This document shows positions 51,709 to 59,848 of a DNA stretch of 64,000 nt, in pieces. Numbering within the stretch: position 1 is the first letter of the stretch; each line of letters starts with the position of its first letter. The position numbers and the translations under genes were made by a program. This DNA comes from Neobacillus niacini (lineage in GTDB: Bacteria; Bacillota; Bacilli; Bacillales; Cytobacillaceae), in contig NZ_BAWM01000152.1 in the NCBI RefSeq assembly GCF_000759675.1, forward strand, positions 62,001 to 126,000, in the 5' to 3' direction. Below the pieces are notes generated by a model that had not been told where the DNA came from, ran no database searches, and saw only the letters and a list, made by a program, of their open reading frames with translations.

Positions 51709-52458
51709 CTATTTTTTCAAAAAATATAACAAGATCCCCGTTGCGACTGCAACATTTAATGATTCACTCTTGCCGTAAATGGGAATATAAAGATTTGCAG
51801 TCGTTTTTGCCAGCAGATCTTTGTTTACACCATTTCCCTCGTTTCCAACAAGTAATGCATAGGATTCCCCTGTTGAAATATCAGTATATGCAGAAGCACC
51901 TTCAAGTGCTGTACCGTAAACAGAAATATTTTTTTCATTAAGCTTTTCTATCCATTCATGGAGGTCCCCTCTTATGATTGGCAGGTGAAAATGACTTCCC
52001 TGTGCGGACCGAAGAACCTTTGAATTATATACGTCTACGCTTCCTTTTCCAACAATCACAGCATCAATGCCGGCAGCATCTGCTGTGCGAATCATCGTTC
52101 CTAAATTCCCTGGATCCTGAACCGCATCGATGAGCAGATACGTCTTCGCATTTGGTACTTCTATTTGAACCTGATGGCAAACAGCATAAATTCCTTGTGG
52201 TGCCTCAGTGTCAGATAATGAATTTGAAATCTCCTCGGTTACAATGGTAACAGGTGTTTCCCCAGAATCCCACCGTGGCGGAAGACCTGTCTTATCGGAA
52301 ACTATGATTTCTATAACACTGTCACCTTGTTTTAATGCTTCTTCTACTAAATGAAAGCCTTCTACTAAGAAAGTTCCGGATTTATCCCGTTCCTTTTTCG
52401 TTAACAGCTTTTTCCATTGTTTTACTTTTGGATTTTGAATGGACTCAATATGCTTCAA
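51709..52458 (-). CDS. ysgA: TrmH/SpoU-family RNA 2'-O-methyltransferase (YsgA)
   Basis: A 249-residue SPOUT methyltransferase. The N-terminal substrate-binding part (1-95) begins IESIQNPKVKQWKKLLTKKERDKSGTFLVEGFHLVEEAL. The knotted catalytic domain has LLIDAVQDPGNLGTMIRTADAAG, LLVGNEGNGV and IPIYGKSESLNVAVATGILLY, the three SpoU motifs. It probably methylates rRNA or tRNA riboses; the target is unknown. It is divergent from sspI, as in B. subtilis. Confidence 0.92.
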   Translation of the reverse strand: MKHIESIQNPKVKQWKKLLTKKERDKSGTFLVEGFHLVEEALKQGDSVIEIIVSDKTGLPPRWDSGETPVTIVTEEISNSLSDTEAPQGIYAVCHQVQIEVPNAKTYLLIDAVQDPGNLGTMIRTADAAGIDAVIVGKGSVDVYNSKVLRSAQGSHFHLPIIRGDLHEWIEKLNEKNISVYGTALEGASAYTDISTGESYALLVGNEGNGVNKDLLAKTTANLYIPIYGKSESLNVAVATGILLYFLKK

Positions 52459-52570
52459 CTTTGTACTCCTTCAGTGTTTTTTCTCATTATATCCCAAAAA
52501 AAATACATAATAAAACCTAATTTAGAAATCATATTAAAGAAATACAGGATTTAATAAGGAGTGTGTGATG

Positions 52571-52777
52571 ATGAATTTAAATTTGCGAAATGCTATTATT
52601 CACAATGTTGCTGGTAACTCACAAGATGAATTAGAGGATACAATTGTAGATGCCATCCAAAATGGTGAAGAAAAAATGCTCCCAGGCTTAGGAGTATTAT
52701 TTGAAGTCATCTGGAAAAATTCTTCTGAAGAAGAGAAAAAAGAAATGCTCACAACTCTTGAAAGCGGGTTAAAGTAA
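52571..52777 (+). CDS. sspI: Small acid-soluble spore protein SspI
   Basis: A 68-residue minor SASP made in the forespore. MNLNLRNAIIHNVAGNSQDELEDTIVDAIQNGEEKMLPGLGVLFEVIW matches the SspI family closely. I chose the ATG at 52571 because it aligns with the B. subtilis start; an ATG three bases earlier and a GTG are also possible after AAGGAG. It is monocistronic with a clear terminator. I could not identify a sigma-G promoter with correct spacing. Confidence 0.93.
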   Translation: MNLNLRNAIIHNVAGNSQDELEDTIVDAIQNGEEKMLPGLGVLFEVIWKNSSEEEKKEMLTTLESGLK

Positions 52778-52786
52778 TAAAGTTTA

Positions 52787-52820
52787 GAGCTGCCGATCAA
52801 CCTCGGCAGCTCTTTTTTAT
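52787..52820 (+). terminator. Terminator of sspI
   Basis: A 10-bp GC-rich stem GAGCTGCCGA/TCGGCAGCTC followed by TTTTTTAT. Confidence 0.93.
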
Positions 52821-52822
52821 AT

Positions 52823-53908
52823 TTATTCAAATGTAATTTTATCAACCGTTTCACGGTCTAGACGCTTGATGACCTCAACAATCAGCTTAACCGCATTTTC
52901 GTAGTCATCACGGTGGAGCATAGCAGCATGTGAATGAATATATCGTGTGGCAATGGTAATCGCAAGAGAAGGAACACCATTATGAGTAATATGGATTGGA
53001 CCAGCATCGGTGCCTCCACCAGGGATAGCGTCAAATTGATATGGAATATTCAATTCATCTGCCAAATTGGTAATGAAATCACGCAAGCCTTTATGAGCCA
53101 CAAGGGTAGCATCGTATAAGATGATTTGTGGACCTTTCCCCATTTTACTCATTGCTTCTTTTTCAGATATTCCAGGTGTATCCCCGGCAATCCCTACATC
53201 TACTGCGAAGCCGATATCCGGGTTAATTTTGGATGCAGAAGTATGTGCACCGCGTGTGCCTACTTCTTCTTGGATGGTTCCAACACCGTACACAACGTTT
53301 GGATGCTCAACTCCCTGCAATTGCTTTAAAACATCAATTGCGATTGCACAGCCAATTCGGTTATCCCACGCTTTGGCTAATAACATTTTTTCATTGTTCA
53401 TGACGGTAAATTCGAAATAAGGAACAACCATATCACCAGGGCGGACACCCCATTCTTGAGCTTCCTCACGGCTGCTTGCTCCGATATCAATAAACATATC
53501 TTTTATTTCAACTGGTTTCTTACGCGCTTCTGGAGATAAAATGTGCGGTGGCTTCGATCCAATAACACCAACCACCTCACCTTTTTTCGTAACGACCGTG
53601 ACACGCTGAGCAAGCATGACCTGCGACCACCAGCCGCCAACTGTTTGAAAGCGAAGGAAACCTTTATCATCAATTTGTGTAACCATGAAGCCGACTTCGT
53701 CTAAATGGCCAGCCACCATAATTCTCGGGCCGTCCTCTTTCCCAACCTTCTTGGCGATCAAACTGCCAAGACCATCTGTTGTTACTTCATCAGCATATGG
53801 TGCTATGTATTTCTTCATAACTTCACGAACTTCCCTCTCGTTGCCGGGAATCCCTTTGGCGTCGGTTAAATCCTTTAACATCGTTAATGTTTCATCTAAT
53901 TTTGCCAT
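52823..53908 (-). CDS. ysdC: M42 family metallopeptidase (YsdC)
   Basis: A 361-residue aminopeptidase of the glutamyl aminopeptidase/endo-glucanase-M42 family. Metal and catalytic motifs: AGHLDEVGFMV (His, Asp) near residue 67, KAWDNRIGCAIA (Asp) near 180, GVGTIQEEVGTRGA (Glu pair) near 213, VDVGIAGDTPG near 236 and the C-terminal IPGGGTDAGPIH and YIHSH. These enzymes form dodecamers that trim peptides. The ATG at 53908 follows GGGGGCGATTTG. The order ysdC-sspI-ysgA resembles B. subtilis. Confidence 0.94.
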   Translation of the reverse strand: MAKLDETLTMLKDLTDAKGIPGNEREVREVMKKYIAPYADEVTTDGLGSLIAKKVGKEDGPRIMVAGHLDEVGFMVTQIDDKGFLRFQTVGGWWSQVMLAQRVTVVTKKGEVVGVIGSKPPHILSPEARKKPVEIKDMFIDIGASSREEAQEWGVRPGDMVVPYFEFTVMNNEKMLLAKAWDNRIGCAIAIDVLKQLQGVEHPNVVYGVGTIQEEVGTRGAHTSASKINPDIGFAVDVGIAGDTPGISEKEAMSKMGKGPQIILYDATLVAHKGLRDFITNLADELNIPYQFDAIPGGGTDAGPIHITHNGVPSLAITIATRYIHSHAAMLHRDDYENAVKLIVEVIKRLDRETVDKITFE

Positions 53909-53961
53909 CAAATCGCCCCCTTTTATGTATGTTCGAACTTCATTATACAGTAATTTTTATG

Positions 53962-54453
53962 CTAATAGTTATTCTGCTGTCTTTGATAATTTACTTCATT
54001 TTTCGTAAAATATGCTTTTTCCATTTCTTCATAGGTTATTCCAAGCAGTGTACCCAGCTGTAAATAGGATTCAAGCAAAGTTTTAAAATCAATGTCATTC
54101 TTGCTTTCTTTAAATACATTTACTTTTTCATAAATCAAAATAAATTGCTCTGTAGTGTTCACTGTTGATGGTTCAATCTCAAGTGTGTAATCGAGGTTTT
54201 GAAACCCGCATTCGATACCAAGCGATAATATGAAATGGATTCCATCCACAAACTCCTCTAAAACCACACTTTTTTCCGAGGATGGCCTGATACTCCAAAA
54301 CTTGAAACAGCGTGTTTCATTCGCCAATTCCCCCAGTTCCACCAGCAAGGCAAGAACCTTTCTGTTAAATAAATCTTCGTTCTGTAATGCATGCTTTTCT
54401 TCGATATGCTGATCCAATGCTTGCTGCATCCTAAATAATTTTTCTAATTGCAT
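53962..54453 (-). CDS. dUTPase-like protein (all-alpha NTP pyrophosphatase, dUTPase_2)
   Basis: A 163-residue all-helical protein. It has the paired metal-binding motifs of dimeric dUTPases: ELGELANETRCFKFW (ExxE type) near residue 38 and EEFVDGIHFILSLG (ExxD type) near 65. The family hydrolyses dUTP or dCTP to monophosphates and so keeps uracil out of DNA. It lies between the M42 peptidase and ysdB and appears to be a separate unit. Phage-encoded relatives exist, but nothing else here looks phage-derived. Confidence 0.82.
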   Translation of the reverse strand: MQLEKLFRMQQALDQHIEEKHALQNEDLFNRKVLALLVELGELANETRCFKFWSIRPSSEKSVVLEEFVDGIHFILSLGIECGFQNLDYTLEIEPSTVNTTEQFILIYEKVNVFKESKNDIDFKTLLESYLQLGTLLGITYEEMEKAYFTKNEVNYQRQQNNY

Positions 54454-54499
54454 TTCTTGATCACTCCCTTTGCAAAATTATATCAAAGTATAGGAAGAA

Positions 54500-54525
54500 T
54501 GAAACTTTTCTCTTCCTAATTCGTA
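54500..54525 (+). promoter_or_regulatory. Sigma-W promoter of ysdB
   Basis: TGAAAC (54500-54505), exactly 16 bp, then CGTA (54522-54525): a perfect sigma-W consensus, 30 bp before the ysdB start. ysdB belongs to the sigma-W regulon in B. subtilis. Confidence 0.9.
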
Positions 54526-54555
54526 TAGTAAGAAAAAGGTATAGGAGGCAAAAAC

Positions 54556-54936
54556 ATGATTTGGCTGTTGCGCTTAGTGTTAGTATCCTTGTTCATATTC
54601 ATCATTTTTGTAACAATTAAATTCCTCCTCAAACCAACCCGTAAATTAGAAACAGCACGAAAACACAAACGCTTTTTACTAGTAGATAATGAGGAGGTAA
54701 TAAAGAATTTTCAACTTACCTACAATGGTGTCGTGTTTACGGGAGAAAAATACTTAGGGGCCACGAAAAACAGTATAGATGTTGTTTCCATTTCGCTTTC
54801 ACCGGATCATACCACTTCCATTCAAGGAATGGCTAAAGAAGACTATTACTTTATTGAGAAAAAAATACATGAAAAATATCCAGTGGCCCAAATCAATTGG
54901 AAAAGCCCCATACATGAATTTTTGCATCAAAAATAG
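54556..54936 (+). CDS. ysdB: Sigma-W-regulated membrane-anchored protein YsdB
   Basis: A 126-residue protein with one N-terminal membrane helix (LLRLVLVSLFIFIIFVTIKFLL, residues 4-25) and a cytoplasmic domain of about 95 residues with conserved KRFLLVDNEEVIKNFQLTYNGVVFTGEKYLG. It starts at an ATG behind AGGAGG. The perfect sigma-W promoter ties it to the response against cell-envelope attack. The molecular role is unknown. Confidence 0.9.
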   Translation: MIWLLRLVLVSLFIFIIFVTIKFLLKPTRKLETARKHKRFLLVDNEEVIKNFQLTYNGVVFTGEKYLGATKNSIDVVSISLSPDHTTSIQGMAKEDYYFIEKKIHEKYPVAQINWKSPIHEFLHQK

Positions 54937-54940
54937 CCGC

Positions 54941-55528
54941 CTAACCAGCGGCTTTTTCTTTTGTTCTTTTAAAGAATTCCTTCCATTTGATAACATTTTG
55001 TTTCTCTCTCAATAGATATACGAGAAAAGTTAAACCAAGAAGAATCACAACGATAAAAGAAGGTGTAAAGGTAGAGATATACTCACCAAAGATCGTAAAG
55101 AAAAAAGCGATAGGAATATTAGTTATGAAAGAAGCCTTCATGTACTCTTTAAATCTTGGTTTTCTTTGTTTTAAGCAAAAGCTTAACAGGTGGTAGTGGA
55201 CAAATGGAATAAGTCTTAAAATGGCAATTTGACCAACTGTAAGATTTCGATATTCTCCGAACCAACGATTTTTTATTTTTATAAGGCGCTCCTGTGTTTT
55301 CGGCATTCTATCAATAAAAGCATAGAAAAAGACGCTAACTCCCATTAAACCGATAACCGAATAAATAGTCCCCCACAATGTTCCAAATAGAACACCTCCA
55401 GCAATGACGACAACCGATACAGGAATAAATAAGAACGATCTTAGCAGATGAAATAAAACGAAAGCCAATGGAGCAAAAATCCCCCCAGCTTCCACCATAA
55501 TTAACAGCAAAGACAAGTCCTCATTCAT
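54941..55528 (-). CDS. TVP38/TMEM64 (SNARE-associated) family membrane protein
   Basis: A 195-residue DedA-superfamily protein. I chose the ATG at 55528, which follows AGGGGG at 9-bp spacing. Membrane helices lie near residues 5-25, 35-55, 60-85, 125-150 and 160-185. The family core is SFLFIPVSVVVIAGGVLFGTLWGTIYSVIGL followed by RLIPFVHYHLLSFCLK. Such proteins move lipids or lipid-linked carriers; the exact substrate here is unknown. B. subtilis carries a related gene, ytxB, between dnaI and ytxC, where none is present here. Confidence 0.85.
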   Translation of the reverse strand: MNEDLSLLLIMVEAGGIFAPLAFVLFHLLRSFLFIPVSVVVIAGGVLFGTLWGTIYSVIGLMGVSVFFYAFIDRMPKTQERLIKIKNRWFGEYRNLTVGQIAILRLIPFVHYHLLSFCLKQRKPRFKEYMKASFITNIPIAFFFTIFGEYISTFTPSFIVVILLGLTFLVYLLREKQNVIKWKEFFKRTKEKAAG

Positions 55529-55597
55529 AAAACAAAGCCCCCTGGGTGTTAATCTTTCTTGATAGTTAAGCATATAGAATGGGCCATGCTGTTATGT

Positions 55598-55861
55598 CTA
55601 TAAACTGTAAAAATAACCTAAAAGAATGATTTCTGCTAGTGCAAGTATGGGAAACCCAAATTTAAAGGATAAATGCTTCGTCTTATGTCGATATAGCTGC
55701 ATCCCTGCAGTCGTACCAACCGCACCCCCAAATAGAGCAATCAGCCACAACGTCTTTTCGCTAATCCGGTATTGATGTTTTTTAGCACGATCTTTATCTA
55801 CTTTCATCACAATCAAACCAATAAGATTCATTATGATATACGCACCAAAAATGATACTCAT
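55598..55861 (-). CDS. ysdA: DUF1294 membrane protein (YsdA)
   Basis: An 87-residue membrane protein. The ATG at 55861 is preceded by GGGAGATGGGG. Hydrophobic helices lie near residues 3-17, 38-54 and 67-87. The motif VDKDRAKKHQYRISEKTLWLIALFGGAVGTTAGMQLYRHKTKH is diagnostic for DUF1294. Function unknown. It follows rplT after a terminator, as in B. subtilis. Confidence 0.9.
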   Translation of the reverse strand: MSIIFGAYIIMNLIGLIVMKVDKDRAKKHQYRISEKTLWLIALFGGAVGTTAGMQLYRHKTKHLSFKFGFPILALAEIILLGYFYSL

Positions 55862-55879
55862 TTCCCCATCTCCCTTATA

Positions 55880-55913
55880 GAAAAAGCCATCCTCACAGTG
55901 GAGAATGGCTTTT
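55880..55913 (-). terminator. Terminator after rplT
   Basis: Minus-strand AAAAGCCATTCTCC, loop, GAGGATGGCTTTTTC. It ends the infC-rpmI-rplT operon. Confidence 0.88.
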
Positions 55914-55919
55914 AAATGA

Positions 55920-56279
55920 TTACTTGTTTTGTTGTTGTTTTGCAACGTTTGCTAATTCAGCAAATGCGTTTGCATCACTTACTGCTAATTCAGCAAGCAT
56001 CTTGCGGTTTACTTCGATACCAGCAAGCTTTAAGCCATGCATTAAACGGCTGTAAGAAAGACCGTTCATACGAGCTGCTGCGTTGATACGAGTAATCCAA
56101 AGTTTACGGAAGTCGCGCTTTTTCTGGCGACGATCACGGAATGCATACATTAAAGATTTCATAACCTGTTGGTTAGCTACTTTATATAATGTATGTTTTG
56201 AACCATAATAACCTTTTGCTAATTTAATAACTTTTTTACGACGCTTGCGCGTAACTGTACCGCCTTTTACACGTGGCAT
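55920..56279 (-). CDS. rplT: 50S ribosomal protein L20
   Basis: A 119-residue, strongly basic ribosomal protein essential for early 50S assembly. The N-terminal extension PRVKGGTVTRKRRKKVIKLAKGYYGSKHTLYKVANQQVMKS and the globular part WITRINAAARMNGLSYSRLMHGLKLAGIEVNRKMLAELA are typical. L20 also represses its own operon by acting on the leader upstream of infC. It is the third gene of infC-rpmI-rplT. Confidence 0.98.
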   Translation of the reverse strand: MPRVKGGTVTRKRRKKVIKLAKGYYGSKHTLYKVANQQVMKSLMYAFRDRRQKKRDFRKLWITRINAAARMNGLSYSRLMHGLKLAGIEVNRKMLAELAVSDANAFAELANVAKQQQNK

Positions 56280-56314
56280 GTAATTTCCCTCCTATATAAA
56301 TCGATCGCTCGAAT

Positions 56315-56515
56315 TTACTTGATGTTTGTTAATAAGAAACGGATGCGTTTGAAATCGCCTTTAGAAACTACTGAAGCTTTACGAAGCTTACGCTTAGCTT
56401 TTGTAGATTTGTTTGCAAATAAGTGGCTAGTATATGCGTGAGAACGCTTCAGTTTACCAGAACCAGTTTTCTTGAAACGCTTTGCAGCGCCACGGTGAGT
56501 TTTCATTTTTGGCAT
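56315..56515 (-). CDS. rpmI: 50S ribosomal protein L35
   Basis: A 66-residue basic protein beginning PKMKTHRGAAKRFKKTGSGKLKRSHAY, the family signature. It is a structural component of the large subunit. It lies between infC and rplT with 17- and 35-bp gaps, the invariant Bacillus order. Confidence 0.98.
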   Translation of the reverse strand: MPKMKTHRGAAKRFKKTGSGKLKRSHAYTSHLFANKSTKAKRKLRKASVVSKGDFKRIRFLLTNIK

Positions 56516-56532
56516 TGGGATAGTCCTCCTTA

Positions 56533-57051
56533 TTACTTTTCGTTTTTAGGTGCTAGAACGAGGAACATGCTTCGTCCATCCATTTTTGGATGAGATTCGA
56601 TAGTTGCAACTTCCTTGCACTCAGTAGCAAAACGGTCTAATACACGTTGACCGATTTCTTTATGGGTAATCGCCCGGCCCTTGAAGCGGATAGAAGCTTT
56701 TACCTTGTCGCCTTTTTCCAAAAACTTAATCGCATTGCGAAGTTTTGTATTAAAGTCATGCTCATCAATTGTTGGGCTGAGCCGAACTTCTTTTGTAACA
56801 ATAATCTTTTGATTCTTTCGAGCTTCTTTTTCTTTCTTTTGATTCTCGAATTTAAATTTGCCATAGTCCATAATTCGGGCTACCGGAGGTTTCGCATTTG
56901 GTGCAACTAGTACCAAATCAAGATTCACTCGTCCGGCAATCTCCAGCGCTTCAAATTTGGTTTTAATCCCCAATTGCTCGCCGTTTTGATCAATTAGGCG
57001 AACTTCGCGAGCGCGAATACCCTCATTTAACAACATGTCTTTGCTAATAAT
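56533..57051 (-). CDS. infC: Translation initiation factor IF-3 (ATT start)
   Basis: A 172-residue factor that keeps 30S subunits free and proofreads the start codon. The sequence DYGKFKFENQKKEKEARKNQ is the family signature; the C-terminal domain reads KVKASIRFKGRAITHKEIGQRVLDRF. Translation most likely starts at an ATT (57049-57051), 6 bp after GGAGG, giving ISKDMLLNEGIR that aligns with B. subtilis IF-3. An ATG five codons inside has no ribosome site at the right distance. A rare ATT start lets IF-3 limit its own synthesis. The L20 leader lies upstream. Confidence 0.96.
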   Translation of the reverse strand: MISKDMLLNEGIRAREVRLIDQNGEQLGIKTKFEALEIAGRVNLDLVLVAPNAKPPVARIMDYGKFKFENQKKEKEARKNQKIIVTKEVRLSPTIDEHDFNTKLRNAIKFLEKGDKVKASIRFKGRAITHKEIGQRVLDRFATECKEVATIESHPKMDGRSMFLVLAPKNEK

Positions 57052-57154
57052 TAGCCACCTCCAAGGTTTTCACGAATACAACATCCGGGTCAAGAACATC
57101 TGACTTTTGCTGCATCGGCAAGTTATGAACAACTTTAGATTCTTTGTTTAAGCA

Positions 57155-57188
57155 AATAAAAAAGTGCGGATGAATACACCCACACTTT
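57155..57188 (-). terminator. Regulated terminator of the infC leader
   Basis: Minus-strand AAAGTGTGGGTG, loop TATT, CATCCGCACTTT followed by a T run, inside the L20-controlled leader. Confidence 0.85.
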
Positions 57189-57303
57189 ACGAAACAAAAG
57201 TAATAAACTAAATAGTTCACGTAAAACCTGCCAACTGCCAATTGCGTCAATCAGGTGAGAAGCGGGTGCTTCTTCTTTTCCCAAAACTAGTATTCAATTT
57301 TCC
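57189..57303 (-). promoter_or_regulatory. L20-responsive leader of infC-rpmI-rplT
   Basis: The minus strand holds GAAGCACCCGCTTCTCACC followed by TGATTGACGC, the conserved core of the Bacillus L20 leader. Its pairing mimics the L20 sites on 23S rRNA. Binding of L20 favours the terminator at 57155-57188. The stretch 57340-57410 shows nothing further. Confidence 0.88.
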
Positions 57304-57309
57304 TTAGTA

Positions 57310-57339
57310 ACTATAACATAACCAAAGACGTAATGTCAA
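57310..57339 (-). promoter_or_regulatory. Sigma-A promoter of infC operon
   Basis: Minus-strand TTGACA (57334-57339), 18-bp spacer, TATAGT (57310-57315), just before the L20 leader. Confidence 0.8.
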
Positions 57340-57412
57340 ACATGCATTTCATATGACAACGAAATTCATTTTATCAAGAAACGAAAAATTATTCAATAGA
57401 AATTTTTTCTTT

Positions 57413-57444
57413 TCAAAAAACAAAGGGAGAAAAATCTCCCTTTG
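57413..57444 (-). terminator. Terminator of thrS
   Basis: Minus-strand CAAAGGGAGA, T loop, TCTCCCTTTG followed by TTTTTTG, 9 bp past the thrS stop. Confidence 0.92.
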
Positions 57445-57452
57445 TGATCATT

Positions 57453-59390
57453 TTAACCTCTTTTTACTTCTGCAAGTAATGACTCGAGGAATTGTCCAAA
57501 TGGCTCTGTTACTGATTTTTGCTCTCCATATTTGCGGACGTTTACGGCATTTTCTTCAACTTCCTTGTCACCAACAACGAGCATATATGGAATTTTTTGC
57601 ATTTGTGCTTCACGGATTTTATAGCCGATTTTTTCATCACGGCCATCTAATTCGACACGGAAGCCTTCATTCTGAAGTTGTTCCTGAACCTGCTTTGCAT
57701 AATCAAAGTGTGCTCCTGGTGAAACAGGAATCACCTGTACCTGTACTGGTGCCAGCCAAGTTGGGAATGCTCCTTTGTATTCCTCAATTAAGAAGGCGAC
57801 AAAGCGTTCCATTGTTGAAACGACTCCACGGTGGATAACCACTGGGCGGTGCTGCTTGCCGTCTTCACCAACATAAGTTAAATCAAATCTTTCTGGAAGC
57901 AAGAAATCTAATTGTACAGTAGAAAGAGTTTCCTCTTTACCTAAAGCTGTTTTTACTTGAACGTCCAGCTTAGGACCGTAGAAAGCTGCTTCTCCTTCAG
58001 CCTCATAATAATCAAGGCCAAGGTCATCCATCGCTTCCTTCAGCATACCCTGTGCTTTTTCCCACATTGCGTCATCATCAAAATACTTTTCAGTATCTTG
58101 GGGATCGCGGTAGGAAAGACGGAAGGAATAGTCATTAATGTTAAAGTCTTTATAAACCGCTAAAACAAGATTAACAACTCGTTTAAATTCGTCTTTAATT
58201 TGGTCCGGACGAACAAAAATATGGGCATCATTTAAAGTCATTCCGCGAACACGCTGAAGTCCTGATAAAGCTCCTGACATTTCGTAACGGTGCATTGTTC
58301 CAAGCTCAGCAATACGGATAGGCAGCTCACGATAGCTGTGGATTGCATTTTTGTACACCATCATATGATGCGGGCAGTTCATTGGACGAAGAACCAATTG
58401 CTCGTTATCCATATCCATTATCGGGAACATATCCTCCTGGTAATGATCCCAGTGACCCGAAGTTTTGTATAAATCCACGCTTCCCATGATTGGAGTATAG
58501 ACATGGTCATAGCCAAGACGCTGCTCTTTATCCACGATGTATCGTTCAACAACCCGACGGATTGTTGCACCTTTTGGAAGCCATAATGGCAAGCCTTGAC
58601 CAACTAATTGTGAACTAGTAAAGAGGTTCAATTCTTTCCCGATTTTACGGTGGTCACGCTCTTTCGCTTCTTCCAATAAGCGAAGGTGCTCTGCTAAGTC
58701 TTCTTTCTTGAAGAACGCAGTTCCGTATATACGCTGAAGCATTTTATTTTTACTGTCACCGCGCCAGTAAGCACCGGCAATGCTCAATAATTTGAATTCT
58801 TTAATTTTTCCAGTTGAAGGTACATGAACACCACGGCAAAGATCAGAGAACTCACCTTGCGCATAGATTGTCACAGTCTCTTCATCAGGAATCGCTTCAA
58901 TCAGTTCAAGCTTGTAAGGATCACCCTCTGCTTTGAAATGCTGAATGGCTTCCGCACGGCTTACTTCTTTACGAACGATTTCAATGTTTTCATTGACGAT
59001 TTTCGCCATTTCTTTTTCAATTCTTGGAAGGTCCTCTGGAGTAATGGATTCCTCAATGTCGATATCATAATAAAATCCACCTTCGATTACTGGTCCTACA
59101 CCAAGGTTTACTTCTTTTCCATACAGCCTTTTAACCGCTTGCGCCATTAAGTGAGCTGTACTATGACGTAAAATCTCCAAAGCATCTTTTGAATCTGGGA
59201 CAACGATTTCTATTGAACCGTCTTCTACGATTGGACGGCGAAGATCAAATAATTGACCATTCCATTTCCCAGCGATTGCTTTTTTCTTCAGTCCCGGGCT
59301 GATGGAAGCAGCAATATCTTCCGTTGTTGTTCCACGAGGGAACTCCTTTACTGCTCCATCTGGAAACGAAATCTTAACAACGTTTGACAT
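57453..59390 (-). CDS. thrS: Threonyl-tRNA synthetase
   Basis: A 645-residue class II synthetase. The ATG at 59390 follows AAAGGAGGAGTTACC. Domains: TGS (1-65), the tRNA_SAD editing domain with HSTAHLMAQAVKRLYG and DLCRGVHVPSTGKIKEFKLL, the catalytic core with QLVLRPMNCPHHMMVYK, GTMHRYEMSGALSGLQRVRGMTLNDAH and PVVIHRGVVSTMERF, and the anticodon-binding domain ending DGRDEKIGYKIREAQMQKIPYMLVVGDKE. Expression is controlled by a T-box. It precedes infC, as in B. subtilis. Confidence 0.98.
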   Translation of the reverse strand: MSNVVKISFPDGAVKEFPRGTTTEDIAASISPGLKKKAIAGKWNGQLFDLRRPIVEDGSIEIVVPDSKDALEILRHSTAHLMAQAVKRLYGKEVNLGVGPVIEGGFYYDIDIEESITPEDLPRIEKEMAKIVNENIEIVRKEVSRAEAIQHFKAEGDPYKLELIEAIPDEETVTIYAQGEFSDLCRGVHVPSTGKIKEFKLLSIAGAYWRGDSKNKMLQRIYGTAFFKKEDLAEHLRLLEEAKERDHRKIGKELNLFTSSQLVGQGLPLWLPKGATIRRVVERYIVDKEQRLGYDHVYTPIMGSVDLYKTSGHWDHYQEDMFPIMDMDNEQLVLRPMNCPHHMMVYKNAIHSYRELPIRIAELGTMHRYEMSGALSGLQRVRGMTLNDAHIFVRPDQIKDEFKRVVNLVLAVYKDFNINDYSFRLSYRDPQDTEKYFDDDAMWEKAQGMLKEAMDDLGLDYYEAEGEAAFYGPKLDVQVKTALGKEETLSTVQLDFLLPERFDLTYVGEDGKQHRPVVIHRGVVSTMERFVAFLIEEYKGAFPTWLAPVQVQVIPVSPGAHFDYAKQVQEQLQNEGFRVELDGRDEKIGYKIREAQMQKIPYMLVVGDKEVEENAVNVRKYGEQKSVTEPFGQFLESLLAEVKRG

Positions 59391-59441
59391 GGTAACTCCT
59401 CCTTTTGAATGAAGCGTCCTATTAAAACGCTTTAGAAAAAT

Positions 59442-59474
59442 AAAAAAACCCGTCCCTGGAAAAGGGACGAGTTT
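59442..59474 (-). terminator. Terminator of the thrS T-box
   Basis: Minus-strand AAACTCGTCCCTTTTCCAGGGACGGGTTTTTTT forms the regulated stem and T run. Confidence 0.92.
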
Positions 59475-59692
59475 AATAAACACGTGGTTCCACCCAATTT
59501 TTCATTTTAAAAAAAGCTTAAAAATGACTTTAGGACAGGGTAACGGGCTGTTTCCCGTCAGGCGACTACTCACTTCAAAGAAGCGTTCACCGCTGAAGTT
59601 TAAAGGTGGTAAGCATTCAATCCGTGCTAGGAGGCTTTCAGCCAGGTCCTCCCTCTCTGGTAACCGTGAATAAATACTGTTGTCCTTATCAT
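59475..59692 (-). promoter_or_regulatory. T-box leader of thrS
   Basis: The T-box GGGTGGAACCACG lies at 59483-59495 on the minus strand. Stem I begins near 59692, and a threonine specifier ACC sits in TGCTTACCACC (59605-59610). Uncharged tRNA-Thr should promote read-through into thrS. Confidence 0.9.
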
Positions 59693-59713
59693 TACTTTTG
59701 CTTGATATATTGA

Positions 59714-59829
59714 TGTCTAGCTTCAGCGCCTAGCCCCTCGAATCATAAGCCAATCGCTTCGAAAAGGCAAAGAACGCCTTCTGTCAGCGCTCGTCTTATG
59801 CTTGTCGGGTCTGGACAAGGCGCTTCAGC
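59714..59829 (-). repeat. Dispersed intergenic repeat, copy C, within the thrS leader
   Basis: Read on the minus strand it shares GAAGCGCCTTGTC, CCCGACAAGC, TCGAAGCGAT, TCGAGGGGCTAGGCGCT and GAAGCTAGACA with copies A and B. It is in the opposite orientation to them in the window and lies between the thrS promoter and its T-box. Confidence 0.8.
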
Positions 59830-59848
59830 ATTTCGGACTATGTACGTT

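Noticed and set aside
52505..52536. Possible sigma-G promoter for sspI (ACATA and CATATTA)
   Set aside because: The spacing is about 20 bp, too long for sigma-G, and the -35 match is weak.
53962..54453. dUTPase-like gene as sign of a prophage
   Set aside because: No integrase, structural or lysis genes are nearby, and the flanking genes are conserved chromosomal ones.
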